50,429 nt of DNA, from assembly GCA_023384455.1 (NCBI GenBank), contig JAHDWH010000014.1:1-50429 (forward strand), in the 5' to 3' direction. Positions within the stretch are counted from its first letter, which is position 1. Every line of letters begins with the position of its first letter. The notes beneath the pieces were generated by a model. The model was given only the letters and a program-made list of their open reading frames with translations, ran no database searches and had not been told where the DNA came from. Positions 34,461-44,309 of this stretch are shown here, piece after piece. A program made the translations under genes and the position numbers. The DNA comes from Caldilineaceae bacterium. GTDB lineage: Bacteria; Chloroflexota; Anaerolineae; Caldilineales; Caldilineaceae.

Positions 34461-36167
34461 TCAGCGACCAGAGGGCTGGGAGAGAACGCCCACTCCCACC
34501 ACCCGAATGCCATAGTAATCATTCGAGAAGTCTGGGGGTAATCCGTCGCGGTTGGCACAACGAACCCATGTGCTGTCATAATAAAACGAACCACCGCGTA
34601 CAATGCGTACACCGGTATTCTCAGGTCCCGTGGGATTGCTCTCCGGCGACTGGCTATAGTAGTCCCCTCCATACCAGTCTGCGATCCAGTTCCACACATT
34701 GCCCGCCATATCCAACGCTCCGTAGGGCGATGCGCCGGCCGGGTAGCTACCCACGGCTTTTGTCTCGCCCACACCGCTGCCGCTAAAGTTGAGCAGTTTG
34801 GCCGTCGGCTCCGCGTCACCCCAGGGATAGGTGCGCAGGTCGTCGCCCCGGCAGGCCTTCTCCCATTGGGCCTCTGTAGGGAGCGTGCCACCAACCCACT
34901 TGGCGTAAGTGTCGGCCTCGGTCCAGTCTACGAATGTCACCGGGTGATTTGCGTAGCGTACGTCCTTCCAGATTCCATTGTCACCCTGCGGTGCAATACA
35001 GACTCCAGCCCGCACACAGCGGCCATACTGGGCATTGGTCACCTCCGTGCGCATGATCCAGAAGGCGTCCAAATAGACTTTGTGTACCGGCTGCTCGTCG
35101 GCATCTCCGGCCCCCGAACCCATCGTAAACTCCCCCTCGGGCACGTAAACATAGACCGCATCGTCCACCGGGTTGACCCACAGGTCGTAGATTTGATGGG
35201 GCGCGGCCTGGGCTGTGGCCATCACATCCACCATCAGCGTCACAGCCGTGGCCGTGTGGTCCGGCGTGGGTGTGCTGGTGGGGGTAAAGGTGGGCGTGCG
35301 CGAGAGAAAGGCGATACGGGTCGCTTCAAAGGCTACCGCGGTTTGCTGGGGCGCGGTCAGGGTTGCGCCGCCGCGCGGCGTGCGGGTGGGCGTAGGCGTA
35401 CTTCTCCCTCCCCCAGACTGGGGGAGGGCCGGGGTGGGGGTGAGCGCCACGACGACATCCATCCCTTCCAACAGGGCCAACACCTCCACCGGCGTCACTT
35501 CGCCCCGGGCCGTCACGCAGTAACTCTCTGTCCCCGGCGCAAAGCCCGATTCCGTGTAGACCACCCGGCGCAACAGACGCAGAAGGGTCTCCCGTTGCGT
35601 GTCGGCCAGACGGCGGTCGTATTCGATCAACGCCTGCACCAGCACCTCCTCCTGGGCGTGCTGACGCAACTGGCCCACGCTCATTGTGGCGTCAGTCACG
35701 CAGTTGCGCTTCTCGATGGGCACCGGCACAAATTTGGCCCGGTCGTCGGCAGTGGCGTAGGCGCTGATGGTGACGCAGACATCGCCCAGATTGGGGCCGT
35801 GGCTGTACTCGTCCCGGCGCACCCGCACAAAGCCGGCGGAGAGCGCCCGAATCTGGTCGCTGGTCACCGCGAAGTTCTCCACTTCCGTAGACGCAGTGAT
35901 CAGCTCGCCAAAGAGTTCGTTGATGGCCTGGCGCTTGGCCTGCACCAGCACATCGGCCTTCAACGCGGCCAGCGTCGCGTAGCCAAAGGCCGAGGCGCAG
36001 TAGCTCTTTGTCACCTCATCCGGCGCGGCTCTGGGCGTGGGTGTGCGCGTTGCAACCGGCGTATGGGTCGGCGTCGGCACCGGCGTCGCCGACCCCTGCT
36101 GGGCCAGAGCCTGGCCGGGCAGGATAAGCAAAAAGGAAAATAGCAACACAAAAATCGTCGGTCTCAT
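34461..36167 (-). CDS. Exported FGE-domain protein with VR-like but diverged C-terminus
   Basis: The protein has 568 residues from the ATG at 36167, with GGAGAG upstream. Signal peptide 1-22; shared module about 35-215 ([28 protein letters not shown]). A linker carries TPTPALPQSGGGRS, encoded by a dispersed repeat (around 35405-35445). The FGE-sulfatase domain runs from about 355 to 560 with FWIMRTEVTNAQYGRCV, LPTEAQWEKACRG and [16 protein letters not shown]. The last part, IVRGGSFYYDSTWVRCANRDGLPPDFSNDYYGIRVV, aligns with the DGR repeats residue by residue, with Tyr/Asp/Ser at the template-Asn positions. At DNA level, however, constant positions also differ, and no hairpin block follows. It is probably a retired or foreign-template DGR target. 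Confidence 0.82.
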   Translation of the reverse strand: MRPTIFVLLFSFLLILPGQALAQQGSATPVPTPTHTPVATRTPTPRAAPDEVTKSYCASAFGYATLAALKADVLVQAKRQAINELFGELITASTEVENFAVTSDQIRALSAGFVRVRRDEYSHGPNLGDVCVTISAYATADDRAKFVPVPIEKRNCVTDATMSVGQLRQHAQEEVLVQALIEYDRRLADTQRETLLRLLRRVVYTESGFAPGTESYCVTARGEVTPVEVLALLEGMDVVVALTPTPALPQSGGGRSTPTPTRTPRGGATLTAPQQTAVAFEATRIAFLSRTPTFTPTSTPTPDHTATAVTLMVDVMATAQAAPHQIYDLWVNPVDDAVYVYVPEGEFTMGSGAGDADEQPVHKVYLDAFWIMRTEVTNAQYGRCVRAGVCIAPQGDNGIWKDVRYANHPVTFVDWTEADTYAKWVGGTLPTEAQWEKACRGDDLRTYPWGDAEPTAKLLNFSGSGVGETKAVGSYPAGASPYGALDMAGNVWNWIADWYGGDYYSQSPESNPTGPENTGVRIVRGGSFYYDSTWVRCANRDGLPPDFSNDYYGIRVVGVGVLSQPSGR

Positions 36168-36241
36168 AGCCTGGCTCTCCTGAATGTATGGGCGCTGACA
36201 ACCACAAAATAGAACGCGGATGGGACGGAGCGGGCGGGACA

Positions 36242-36275
36242 AGAAGTTCGACTTTTCGGAAAAAGTCGAACTTCT
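36242..36275. repeat. 34-nt hairpin, 15-4-15
   Basis: AGAAGTTCGACTTTT, loop CGGA, and the exact reverse complement. The same layout occurs at 39541-39574 (with TTCGAC/GTCGAA changed to TCCGAC/GTCGGA on both sides) and at 37628-37661 with different arms. The element sits between the stop of the 36300 gene and the start of the 34461 gene. Confidence 0.85.
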
Positions 36276-36299
36276 ATCTATCGCTCACATTCCATTCTT

Positions 36300-37607
36300 C
36301 TACGGCAACTCCGACGGGTCGATAGCCACCCGCACCGTCACCTCGGCCACCCGGGCCGTGTCGTCGTAGGACTGGGCAACGGGTGTCGCGCCCTGCAGAT
36401 GCCCCTTCACCACCTGGCGGATGACATCGATCTCCACCTGGCCCTGGTTTGTGATTGTCACCCCTTCGATCTCCACCCCATTGATCCAGGCCAGCAGATT
36501 GCGTTTGGCGTCCAGTTCCGCGGCCTGTAGCGCAGAGCGTTCCCGCTGGGCCGCGTTGGTGGCCCAACTGGCCGGGAAGCCCACCCCCGAGGCGCTCACC
36601 TCCACCTTTTCGCCCGCCGCGCCCGTGGCTCTGGCCGTGGCGGTGGCGGTGGCCGGGGCGGTGGCTGTGGCCGGGGCGGCTGTATTCGTCGGCGTGGCGG
36701 TGGGTGGCACAGCCGTGGCTGTGGCGGTCGGCCGCGCGGTGAGCGCTTGCGTCGGGACGACAGCCACGGGCGTCGGCGTCTTTGTGTGCGTGGCCGTCGG
36801 CTGGGGGCTGTGGGTGGGCGTTGGGCTGGGCGTGGCCGTCCCTGTCTCTGTGGCTGTGGCGGTCGCTGTCGGCGTGGCGGTCGCTGTTGGCGTGGGCGTC
36901 GCTGTGGCCGTGGCCGTCTCAGTCGGCGGAAGCGGTGTCGGCGTCTCGCTGGGCAGGGGCGTGGGCGACGGGGTAGCCGTGGCCGTGGGCGTCAGGGCCA
37001 GGCCCGCGGCCCGCAGCCGCTCCTGCACATCCCGATAGGTGGGGTCTGCTTCGTAGACCGCCCGCAGATTCTCGTAGGCCGCCCACCAGTCGCCGATGTT
37101 GGCAGCGGCGATGCCCCGTTCGTAGGCCCCGGCTATGGCCTGGCGGGTGGCGACGGGGGCGTAGGTGGCTGTGGCGGCCAGCGCCACCGCGCTGGCGGTG
37201 CTTGCGACTTGGCGGGCCGTCTCCGTGGCCTGGGCTTGGGCGGCCTGGGTGCTCTCGGCCTGGGCAGTGACCGTGGCCTCGGCCTCCATCCGTTTCACCC
37301 GGTCCTCATAGGCAAGCCAGGCCACACCGAAAACGACCAGCGCCACCACCGCCACAATGACCACCTGGGGCAGGGAAGGATTCCAGAAGATTGTATTGCC
37401 GGAATGGCTGTTGTCAACGGTTGTGGTGGTGTTGGCTTCCACATTCGTTGTCGTGTTCTGGCTATCCTGCACCGCTCCGCTGTTGTCGCTGGCGTGTACC
37501 TGGCGCGTGGGGCGGGCCGGCCCGGGCCGAGGCAGCGCTTCCCCGCACTGGTCGCACATCTGGGCGTTGTCCGAATTTTTGGTTTTGCAATTAGGACAAA
37601 CAATCAT
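36300..37607 (-). CDS. Zinc-ribbon, single-membrane-segment protein with LPP20-like domain
   Basis: The protein has 435 residues; the ATG follows GGAGGGATCG. An N-terminal zinc ribbon (CPNCKTKN...MCDQCG, residues 4-22) is followed by an Asn/Thr-rich spacer and one transmembrane segment ([19 protein letters not shown], about 83-101). A helical Ala/Gln/Thr-rich region with TPR-like [28 protein letters not shown] comes next, then a long Thr/Pro/Ala linker (about 205-335). The C-terminal LPP20-like domain (about 340-435) is the sister of that in the 30737-31564 lipoprotein. The layout places a zinc ribbon in the cytosol and the LPP20-like domain outside, so it may link the zinc-module proteins with the exported module proteins. 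Function unknown. Confidence 0.72.
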   Translation of the reverse strand: MIVCPNCKTKNSDNAQMCDQCGEALPRPGPARPTRQVHASDNSGAVQDSQNTTTNVEANTTTTVDNSHSGNTIFWNPSLPQVVIVAVVALVVFGVAWLAYEDRVKRMEAEATVTAQAESTQAAQAQATETARQVASTASAVALAATATYAPVATRQAIAGAYERGIAAANIGDWWAAYENLRAVYEADPTYRDVQERLRAAGLALTPTATATPSPTPLPSETPTPLPPTETATATATPTPTATATPTATATATETGTATPSPTPTHSPQPTATHTKTPTPVAVVPTQALTARPTATATAVPPTATPTNTAAPATATAPATATATARATGAAGEKVEVSASGVGFPASWATNAAQRERSALQAAELDAKRNLLAWINGVEIEGVTITNQGQVEIDVIRQVVKGHLQGATPVAQSYDDTARVAEVTVRVAIDPSELP

Positions 37608-37627
37608 CGATCCCTCCGCTTCGTTGA

Positions 37628-37661
37628 AGACCTGCCAGGTTTTCCGAAACCTGGCAGGTCT
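37628..37661. repeat. 34-nt hairpin, 15-4-15
   Basis: AGACCTGCCAGGTTT, loop TCCG, and the exact reverse complement; 21 bases upstream of the start of the zinc-ribbon/LPP20-like gene. Same geometry as 36242-36275 and 39541-39574, with fully different but fully complementary arms. Confidence 0.85.
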
Positions 37662-37688
37662 GGCCTAGACCATTCGCCCTTCGGCGAT

Positions 37689-37794
37689 GGCGGGCTGACA
37701 GCCCGCCGTACAAATTTATTCCCATTCCCCGCCCGGGGCTTGACAGCCACATCCCGGTTTGCTCCGATTTTGTAACGCAAGCTGTCAGCTTGCG
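37689..37794. repeat. Two 9-1-9 hairpins in the gap after DGR target 2
   Basis: GGCGGGCTG-A-CAGCCCGCC (37689-37707) and CGCAAGCTG-T-CAGCTTGCG (37776-37794). A third, GCAAGCTGTCAGCTTGC (37804-37820), begins the hairpin block of target 2. Each has the CTG-N-CAG core. Confidence 0.8.
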
Positions 37795-37803
37795 CTACAA
37801 ATT

Positions 37804-37959
37804 GCAAGCTGTCAGCTTGCGTTACAAAAAAATTCGATCCGCCTCCGGCGGATATTGGGCGGCGGGGGGCGAAGCCCCCCACACCCCCCACCCGCCCGCT
37901 GCGGGCGGACAGAGAAGAACAGAGAAAAACAGAGAACCAGAGTCCAGAGATGCCAGAGT
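37804..37959 (-). repeat. DGR target-flanking hairpin block, copy B
   Basis: The segment 37835-37959 appears identical over 125 bases to 41461-41585 (copy C) by eye. It follows the stop codon of target 2 directly and carries the same three GC-rich hairpins, T-run and CAAGCTGTCAGCTTG hairpin as copy A. Inferred to mark the adjacent variable repeat for homing and possibly to end the transcript. Confidence 0.82.
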
Positions 37960-39417
37960 TCAAAAGCCGGGGGGGAGAACCACCCGAAAACCGAAGTTGT
38001 AGCTCCGGAGGTCTGGGCCGTTCCTGAGCCGGCTGGCACAGCGCACGTTCGAGGCATCGTTGAAGAACGAGCCGCCCCGCAACACACGACCTTGCTGATT
38101 GCTGTCGTACCAGTCGGCGCACCACTCCCAGACGTTGCCCGCCATATCCAACAGACCGTAAGGACTGGCCCCAGAGACAAATGAGTCAACCGGTGTGGTA
38201 TTGCCCACGCTATTGTTGAAATTGCAGCGGCTGCCGTCGGGCGCTTGCTCCCCCCAGGGGTAGCTGCGCCCATCCGTGCCCCGGGCCGCCTTTTCCCATT
38301 CCTGTTCGTTGGGCAGGCGCAGCCCGGCCCAATCGCAGAAGGCCACTGCCTCGGCCCAGCTAACGTAGACCACCGGGTGCTGCTCTTTTCCGGCGGGGAT
38401 GCGGCCGCCGTCCCAATGTTGGGGCGCTTTGGTTTTGGTGGCATCCATAAAGGCCTTGTATTGGGCATTGGTGATAGGCGTTTTGGAGATGCTATAGGCG
38501 CTCAGATGGACAGACGTTTTATTCTCGCCGTATAGAAAGCTGCCGGCAGGGATCGAAATCAGATCGAGTCCGATCTGATTCCAGATGGGTTTGCCTTTGC
38601 CCCCGGCCTCAGCTTTGTGCCGGGCTTCTGCTTCCGCCGTCTGGCGTCGGGCCTCCTCCTCCTGGCGGCGGATGGCGGTTAGCTGGCCTTCGGCGCTTTC
38701 GGCCCGCTTTTTCCAATCGGCCAATTGCGCGGCCAGGGCGTCGGCTTCGCGCTGGGTTTTGACGCGGGCGTTTTCGGCCCCGGCGCGGCTGCTCTGTTCG
38801 CTCTCCATCTGGCGGCGCAGACCGGGCAGTTCGCTTTCGGCCTTTTCGGCCCGGCCCTTCCAATGGGTCACCTGCTCGTTCAGGCTCTTTTTCTGCGCCT
38901 GCCAGTCGCTGCGCTCGGTGTCGGTCGCGGCTGCAATCTGCTGGCGCTCGCTCTCGCTGCGCTGGCTGCGCTGGGTCAAAGCGGCCACCTCGCCCTCGGC
39001 CTTCTCTGCCCGCTGTCGCCATTCGGCCAGCTCCCGGCGGGTGGCTTTGTCGGCGGCGATCCGTTTTTCATCTTCCTGGCGCAGGGAACGGGCACAATCC
39101 AGGCAGACGTCGTACTCCTCGTCGAAATGGCGCAGGCAGAGATGTTCCCGGCCACATTCCCCCTGGCAGTCGAAAACTTCCTCTTCCCGGTTGCGTCGCC
39201 CACAGCGGGGGCAACGTATCAGCACAGGCAGGCTGCCGGGTGCGTGGCTGCCGGGCAGATAGATGCTGGTGTTGGCGGCGGCGCTGGCCTGGGGGCTGCG
39301 CACCCGCACGCTATCGCCGGGCGGGTGGGCGGTGGGTGGTTGGGCAACGGTGGCAGCGCCGCATTCATCGCAAAAAGCGCTCCCCTTGTCGCCATGTCCG
39401 TTAGGGCAGTGGGGCAT
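37960..39417 (-). CDS. DGR target 2: zinc-module, coiled-coil, FGE-domain protein
   Basis: The protein has 485 residues from the ATG at 39417, preceded by AAGGG; a longer in-frame reading is possible but would lack the zinc-module start shared with its paralogs. Two zinc modules (CPNGHGDKGSAFCDECG, then CPRCGRRNREEEVFDCQGECG...CVLDCA-like), a coiled coil of about 165 residues and a C-terminal FGE/C-type-lectin-fold domain ([42 protein letters not shown]). Residues 443-485 are the variable repeat. It is a close paralog of target 1, with no signal peptide, so cytosolic. The gene lies directly after the template repeat on the same strand. A 9-1-9 hairpin (39438-39454) lies about 20 bases before the start and could affect translation. 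Confidence 0.9.
   Translation of the reverse strand: MPHCPNGHGDKGSAFCDECGAATVAQPPTAHPPGDSVRVRSPQASAAANTSIYLPGSHAPGSLPVLIRCPRCGRRNREEEVFDCQGECGREHLCLRHFDEEYDVCLDCARSLRQEDEKRIAADKATRRELAEWRQRAEKAEGEVAALTQRSQRSESERQQIAAATDTERSDWQAQKKSLNEQVTHWKGRAEKAESELPGLRRQMESEQSSRAGAENARVKTQREADALAAQLADWKKRAESAEGQLTAIRRQEEEARRQTAEAEARHKAEAGGKGKPIWNQIGLDLISIPAGSFLYGENKTSVHLSAYSISKTPITNAQYKAFMDATKTKAPQHWDGGRIPAGKEQHPVVYVSWAEAVAFCDWAGLRLPNEQEWEKAARGTDGRSYPWGEQAPDGSRCNFNNSVGNTTPVDSFVSGASPYGLLDMAGNVWEWCADWYDSNQQGRVLRGGSFFNDASNVRCASRLRNGPDLRSYNFGFRVVLPPGF
37963..38091 (-). repeat. DGR variable repeat 2 (VR2)
   Basis: 129 bp, no gaps against the template repeat. By hand count 14 substitutions are at template adenines, including a silent GCA to GCC, ACG to TCG, and AAC to TTC, CTC, GGC, AGC, TAC. 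The three non-adenine changes (T to C, G to T, T to C) sit in the same six-base window as in the other two repeats. Confidence 0.93.
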
Positions 39418-39437
39418 AGTTGTTTTTCCCTTATGGC

Positions 39438-39454
39438 GCAAGCTGTCAGCTTGC
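39438..39454. repeat. CTG-N-CAG hairpin before target 2
   Basis: GCAAGCTG-T-CAGCTTGC. It overlaps the 5' leader of target 2, about 20 bases before the ATG. A sister hairpin (41428-41446) is in the same position before the reverse transcriptase start. Confidence 0.75.
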
Positions 39455-39540
39455 AGTACTGGTGGGTCTGCGCCAGCCCGGCCGTAGACCGGTTGCGGGC
39501 AGGGCGCAGACCCCTTTGCTATATGTCCGGCGGGTGGCGG

Positions 39541-39574
39541 AGAAGTCCGACTTTTCGGAAAAAGTCGGACTTCT
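39541..39574. repeat. 34-nt hairpin, 15-4-15
   Basis: AGAAGTCCGACTTTT, loop CGGA, exact reverse complement. It differs from 36242-36275 by one base pair changed on both arms (T:A to C:G), a compensatory change. It lies between the template repeat and target 2. Confidence 0.85.
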
Positions 39575-39709
39575 TTCGCCTCACGCGCGGACGGGAAAAG
39601 GCTGCACCGGCTTTCAATCCTCGCTGGGCAAGCCGTAGCCGGCCCAGTATGCACGGCGCTTTTGGGCTGGCGAGATGGATATGAGTCCACTCAGCAGCCG
39701 TTGGAGCGG

Positions 39710-39838
39710 AAAGCCGTGGGGGAGAACCACCCGAAAACCAACATTGTTGTTCCGGTTGTCTGGGTTGTTCCTGTTCCGGTTGGCACAGCGCACGTTCGTT
39801 GCATTGTTGTTGAACGAGCCGCCCCGCAACACACGACC
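39710..39838 (-). ncRNA. DGR template repeat (TR)
   Basis: 129 bp on the minus strand, downstream of avd and upstream of target 2. It is gap-free against VR1, VR2 and VR3. Read in frame it is full of AAC/AAT codons ([11 protein letters not shown], then [13 protein letters not shown]), the hallmark of an adenine-rich DGR template in which Asn codons can become many others. Its 3' part has GTTGG and CCCCACGG where all variable repeats have (A/T)TCGG and CCCCCCGG, as expected for the IMH* form that marks the template as donor only. It is transcribed as part of a noncoding RNA that the reverse transcriptase copies with errors at A. The exact RNA ends cannot be seen from sequence. Confidence 0.93.
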
Positions 39839-39890
39839 AATCAGCCTTCCCCACAACACCGGCCCGAAGACCGGATATTGCCTGCTTCCC

Positions 39891-39927
39891 TGAGGGTAGG
39901 GCGGACTGACAGTCCGCCCTACCCTCA
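39891..39927. promoter_or_regulatory. 18-1-18 hairpin at the avd stop codon, before the TR
   Basis: TGAGGGTAGGGCGGACTG, one central A, and the exact reverse complement. It includes the avd stop codon (39925-39927) and contains the CTG-A-CAG core. No T-run follows, so it is not a clear intrinsic terminator. It may protect or separate the template RNA from the avd mRNA; this is inference. Confidence 0.75.
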
Positions 39928-40275
39928 GGCTGTCACCTTTAGCCATCCCCCCAGCAGGCGGCCCAATTCGGCCACCAACCGGCTGCTGTGCTCGTATTGT
40001 CCCCCATTCAGCCAGCGCCAGTGATGGGCCAGGCGCAGGTAGAAACGCACTTTGTCCAGCTCGGCGTCGGCCGCGTGCAGCCGTTCCAGCCGCATTCTGG
40101 CCCGCAGGTGATTGGCCTCCACCAGCCGCTCCAGAAAATTCAGCGCCGCCTCCAGCAAGCGCCGGGTGACAGTGTGGCGGTGGCTGCGGGGAAAGTGGTT
40201 GCTGGCGGTTGTCAGCCAGTCCAGAAAGTCGTAGGTCCGGCTGAAGATGGGCATTTCGGGTTGTTGTTCGCTCAT
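39925..40275 (-). CDS. avd: DGR accessory variability determinant (Avd)
   Basis: The protein has 116 residues; the ATG follows GGAAGACAAAAA. The sequence [47 protein letters not shown], then [42 protein letters not shown], fits the Avd/four-helix-bundle family (related to 23S rRNA intervening-sequence proteins). Avd binds the reverse transcriptase and template RNA and is required for mutagenic cDNA synthesis in known systems. It sits between the RT and the TR on the same strand. Length and the helical, basic composition match the family. Confidence 0.92.
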   Translation of the reverse strand: MSEQQPEMPIFSRTYDFLDWLTTASNHFPRSHRHTVTRRLLEAALNFLERLVEANHLRARMRLERLHAADAELDKVRFYLRLAHHWRWLNGGQYEHSSRLVAELGRLLGGWLKVTA

Positions 40276-40287
40276 TTTTTGTCTTCC

Positions 40288-40354
40288 GTAGGTGCGGTTT
40301 CTAACCGCACAATGTGGGAATTCCCTTCAACGTGCGGTTAGAAACCGCACCTAC
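40288..40354. repeat. 23-bp perfect inverted repeat between RT and avd
   Basis: GTAGGTGCGGTTTCTAACCG... (40288-40310) and its exact reverse complement (40332-40354), with 21 bp between. Each arm also contains a smaller hairpin, GTGCGGTT-TCT-AACCGCAC. The right arm includes the RT stop codon (40351-40353). The repeat fills nearly all of the RT-avd gap. Confidence 0.88.
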
Positions 40355-41409
40355 AAGACCACATCCGCCAGAATCGCGGTACGCAAACCCCAGGTGTCGG
40401 CATAGCGCACGTGGTTGATCCAGCCCAGCAAGGAGGCGTGCAGCGTCTCCCGGCTAATGCGCTGGCTGCGATATTCGCCCAACCGTGCGCGGAAACGACG
40501 ACGGAAATGGATGCCCTTGCGTCGCAGGAGCAGCCGGTGGTCCGGGTAGACGACAAAGCCCAGAAAACGCAGCCCTTTGGCCGTGGGCTGGGGCTGTGCC
40601 CTGGTTTGGTGCAGGGCCAGCCGCAGATGGGCCAGGCGCTCCATAATGGCCTGTCGCCACTCCCACAGTTCGGCTTTGCTGTTGCCAAAGAGCAGAAAAT
40701 CGTCCACATAGCGCAGATAGGCCCCACAGCCCAATTGCCGGGTGATGAAGTGGTCAAATTCATTGAGAAAGCAGTTGGCCCAGAATTGGCTGGTCAGATT
40801 GCCTATGGGCAGCCCCCGGGGGCGGGCTGCGGCAAAGAGATCGTCGCCGGGAAAGTAGAGGGTCTGGAGCTCTTCCTGGTGGACACCCACGCCCCCGTGC
40901 AGAATTTTGCCGATGAGACGGCGGATGGCCCCATCCTGGATGCGCCGGTTGAGGGTGCGTTGGAGCAGGGAATGATCGATGCTGGGGAAGAATTGGGCCA
41001 GATCGCAGGGCAGAACGTATTTGTATTGGGCCATCCAACCCTGGCAACGGTCCAATGCCCGATGGGTGCCCTTGCCCACCCGATTGGCGTAGGCGTGATG
41101 GATGAAGCTGGCCTCGAAAGCCGGTTCGATGACATTGCACAGGGCGTGATGGACCACCCGATCCCGGAAGGGCGCGGCGCTGATCAGCCGCTGCTTGGGT
41201 TCGTGGACATAGAAGTTGAGATAGCCGCCGGGTATATACGTCTCCGATGCCAGTTCTGCCTGAAGCTGGATCAGATTGTCCTCCAGCCGGTATTCGAAGG
41301 CAGCCGCGGCGCCTCGCCCCCGTTTGCCCCGGGCCGCCTTGCGCCAGGCCGCGTGCAGATTTTCCCAGGCGTAGATGTCGGCGTAGTTGCCAGTGACCTG
41401 TGTGACCAT
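40351..41409 (-). CDS. DGR reverse transcriptase
   Basis: The protein has 352 residues; the ATG follows AAAGGAACACCA. Motifs of a group-II-like bacterial RT are present: KQRLISAAPFRDRVVHHALC (about 72-91), motif A DLAQFFPSID (136-145), the DGR-specific IGNLTSQ (202-208; [IVL]GxxxSQ) followed by FWANCFLNEFDHF, and the catalytic YVDD (234-237). The C-terminus has LRFLGFVVYPDHRLLLRRKGIHF, the thumb part. No maturase or endonuclease domain follows, which also fits a DGR. It copies the template RNA with substitutions at adenines and works with Avd. Transcribed with avd and the TR, about 180 bp downstream of target 3. Confidence 0.96.
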   Translation of the reverse strand: MVTQVTGNYADIYAWENLHAAWRKAARGKRGRGAAAAFEYRLEDNLIQLQAELASETYIPGGYLNFYVHEPKQRLISAAPFRDRVVHHALCNVIEPAFEASFIHHAYANRVGKGTHRALDRCQGWMAQYKYVLPCDLAQFFPSIDHSLLQRTLNRRIQDGAIRRLIGKILHGGVGVHQEELQTLYFPGDDLFAAARPRGLPIGNLTSQFWANCFLNEFDHFITRQLGCGAYLRYVDDFLLFGNSKAELWEWRQAIMERLAHLRLALHQTRAQPQPTAKGLRFLGFVVYPDHRLLLRRKGIHFRRRFRARLGEYRSQRISRETLHASLLGWINHVRYADTWGLRTAILADVVL

Positions 41410-41427
41410 TGGTGTTCCTTTCTGTAG

Positions 41428-41585
41428 CGCAAGCTAACAGCTTGCGTTACCAAAAAAATTCGATCCGCCTCCGGCGGATATTGGGCGGCGGGGGGCGAAG
41501 CCCCCCACACCCCCCACCCGCCCGCTGCGGGCGGACAGAGAAGAACAGAGAAAAACAGAGAACCAGAGTCCAGAGATGCCAGAGT
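41428..41585 (-). repeat. DGR target-flanking hairpin block, copy C
   Basis: The block runs from the stop codon of target 3 to a CGCAAGCT-AAC-AGCTTGCG hairpin (41428-41446) that lies about 20 bases before the RT start. The 125-bp part 41461-41585 appears identical to 37835-37959 by eye. It holds the three GC-rich hairpins and the T-run described for copy A. Confidence 0.82.
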
Positions 41586-43325
<1,740 letters not shown>

Positions 43326-43668
43326 GGATAATTCCTCCTGGGTCGATGGTGTGTTGCGTTGTGCGTGCTGCTAAGGTGACGAAGCTACAAGCGTTGCGTG
43401 CAGATCAGATCAGTGAGCGCTGGTTGAGTAGCCAAGTCTTCGAGGCGTATCGAAACCAAGCGAACGGGTGATGAGGGGAGTCTTCGTCTACCCGCTTGGT
43501 TTCGATACGGCGGGAAACAGCACCCGCCTACTCAACCGGCGCTAGTCTTGCGTCGTTACCCGGAGACAACTAGCGCTCACGACGTCCTTTAACAAACACC
43601 GAACGCGAAGTCGAGGATCGGCTTCGCGTGGACTGACTTCGGTTGTGAGAAAGAAGACTGGTGGCGGT
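43326..43668. other. Intergenic region without gene; contains inverted repeat element
   Basis: No gene is supported. A 126-bp inverted repeat of the GGTTGAGTAG type lies at 43417-43542 (arms GCGCTGGTTGAGTAG / CTACTCAACCGGCGC; inner GTATCGAAACCAAGCG / CGCTTGGTTTCGATAC). The remaining sequence shows no recognisable signal. Confidence 0.65.
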
Positions 43669-44262
43669 TTATCCCCGGCCCAATTGCTCTTCGATGGCCC
43701 GCAGACTGGCCTCGATATCCGCATCGCTCACCCCCTCTCCTTCCTGCTGGGCCTCGCTCTGGATGGCCTGCATAATCTGGGCCAGCTCCCCGTCCTGCAC
43801 ATCCGCGCTGATGTCGTCCAGCATATCTTCGCTGATGTCCATCAAACTGGAGAGCATCTCGTCCATCATCTCGGCCTGGGCCAGCCCCATCTCGATGTCC
43901 TGCTGAATCTTCGCCATATCGGCGGGGCTGCTGTTGGCCAGCATCGACTTGGCCATCGCCTGATAGGCCTGGGCAAACTCGGCGGATGCGCCAATCTGGT
44001 CCCGGCGGGCCTGCATCATATCAAAATAGAGCAGCTTGCGCTCCCATTGGGTCACATCCCGCTGGCTGGCCAGGATGAACTTGGCGATCTGCTTGAACAT
44101 CACCTGGTCCTGCAAGCGGGCGGCCCGTTTGGCCAGCCCCCAATAGTGCTGGATATTGCGTTTCTGGCGCTGGATGTGCTGCTCCACCGCCTTCTTGCCC
44201 CGCCGGGTCTCGATCTTGCGCTCGATCTCCTGGCGCTGTTTGCGTTGTTGAAAAAAGTTCAT
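43669..44262 (-). CDS. Snf7/ESCRT-III-like helical protein with MIM1-like tail
   Basis: The protein has 197 residues from the ATG at 44262, preceded by GGAGGAC. It is all-helical. The basic N-terminal part (RKQRQEIERKIETRRGKKAVEQHIQRQKR, residues 7-35) is followed by a long helix (36-90), and then a Met/Ala-rich stretch AEFAQAYQAMAKSMLANSS...KIQQDIEMGLAQAEMMDEMLSSLMDISEDMLDD. The order of a basic helix 1, then acidic helices, and the pattern ...AMAKSM..........I..........EMM.EM......D.LD resemble CHMP2/Snf7-type ESCRT-III proteins. The C-terminus DADIEASLRAIEEQL resembles an MIM1 motif, which MIT domains bind. A MIT-AAA ATPase gene lies next to it. By eye only; a profile search is needed. Confidence 0.6.
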   Translation of the reverse strand: MNFFQQRKQRQEIERKIETRRGKKAVEQHIQRQKRNIQHYWGLAKRAARLQDQVMFKQIAKFILASQRDVTQWERKLLYFDMMQARRDQIGASAEFAQAYQAMAKSMLANSSPADMAKIQQDIEMGLAQAEMMDEMLSSLMDISEDMLDDISADVQDGELAQIMQAIQSEAQQEGEGVSDADIEASLRAIEEQLGRG

Positions 44263-44309
44263 TAGGTCCTCCGGAAGGTTGAATGTGGCAGGTGGAAAGT
44301 GACAAGTGA

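Noticed and set aside
39614..39946. 110-residue open frame over the template repeat as a gene of its own
   Set aside because: Its only recognisable part is the template repeat; the rest is hairpin sequence and there is no ribosome site. It is better read as part of the template RNA.
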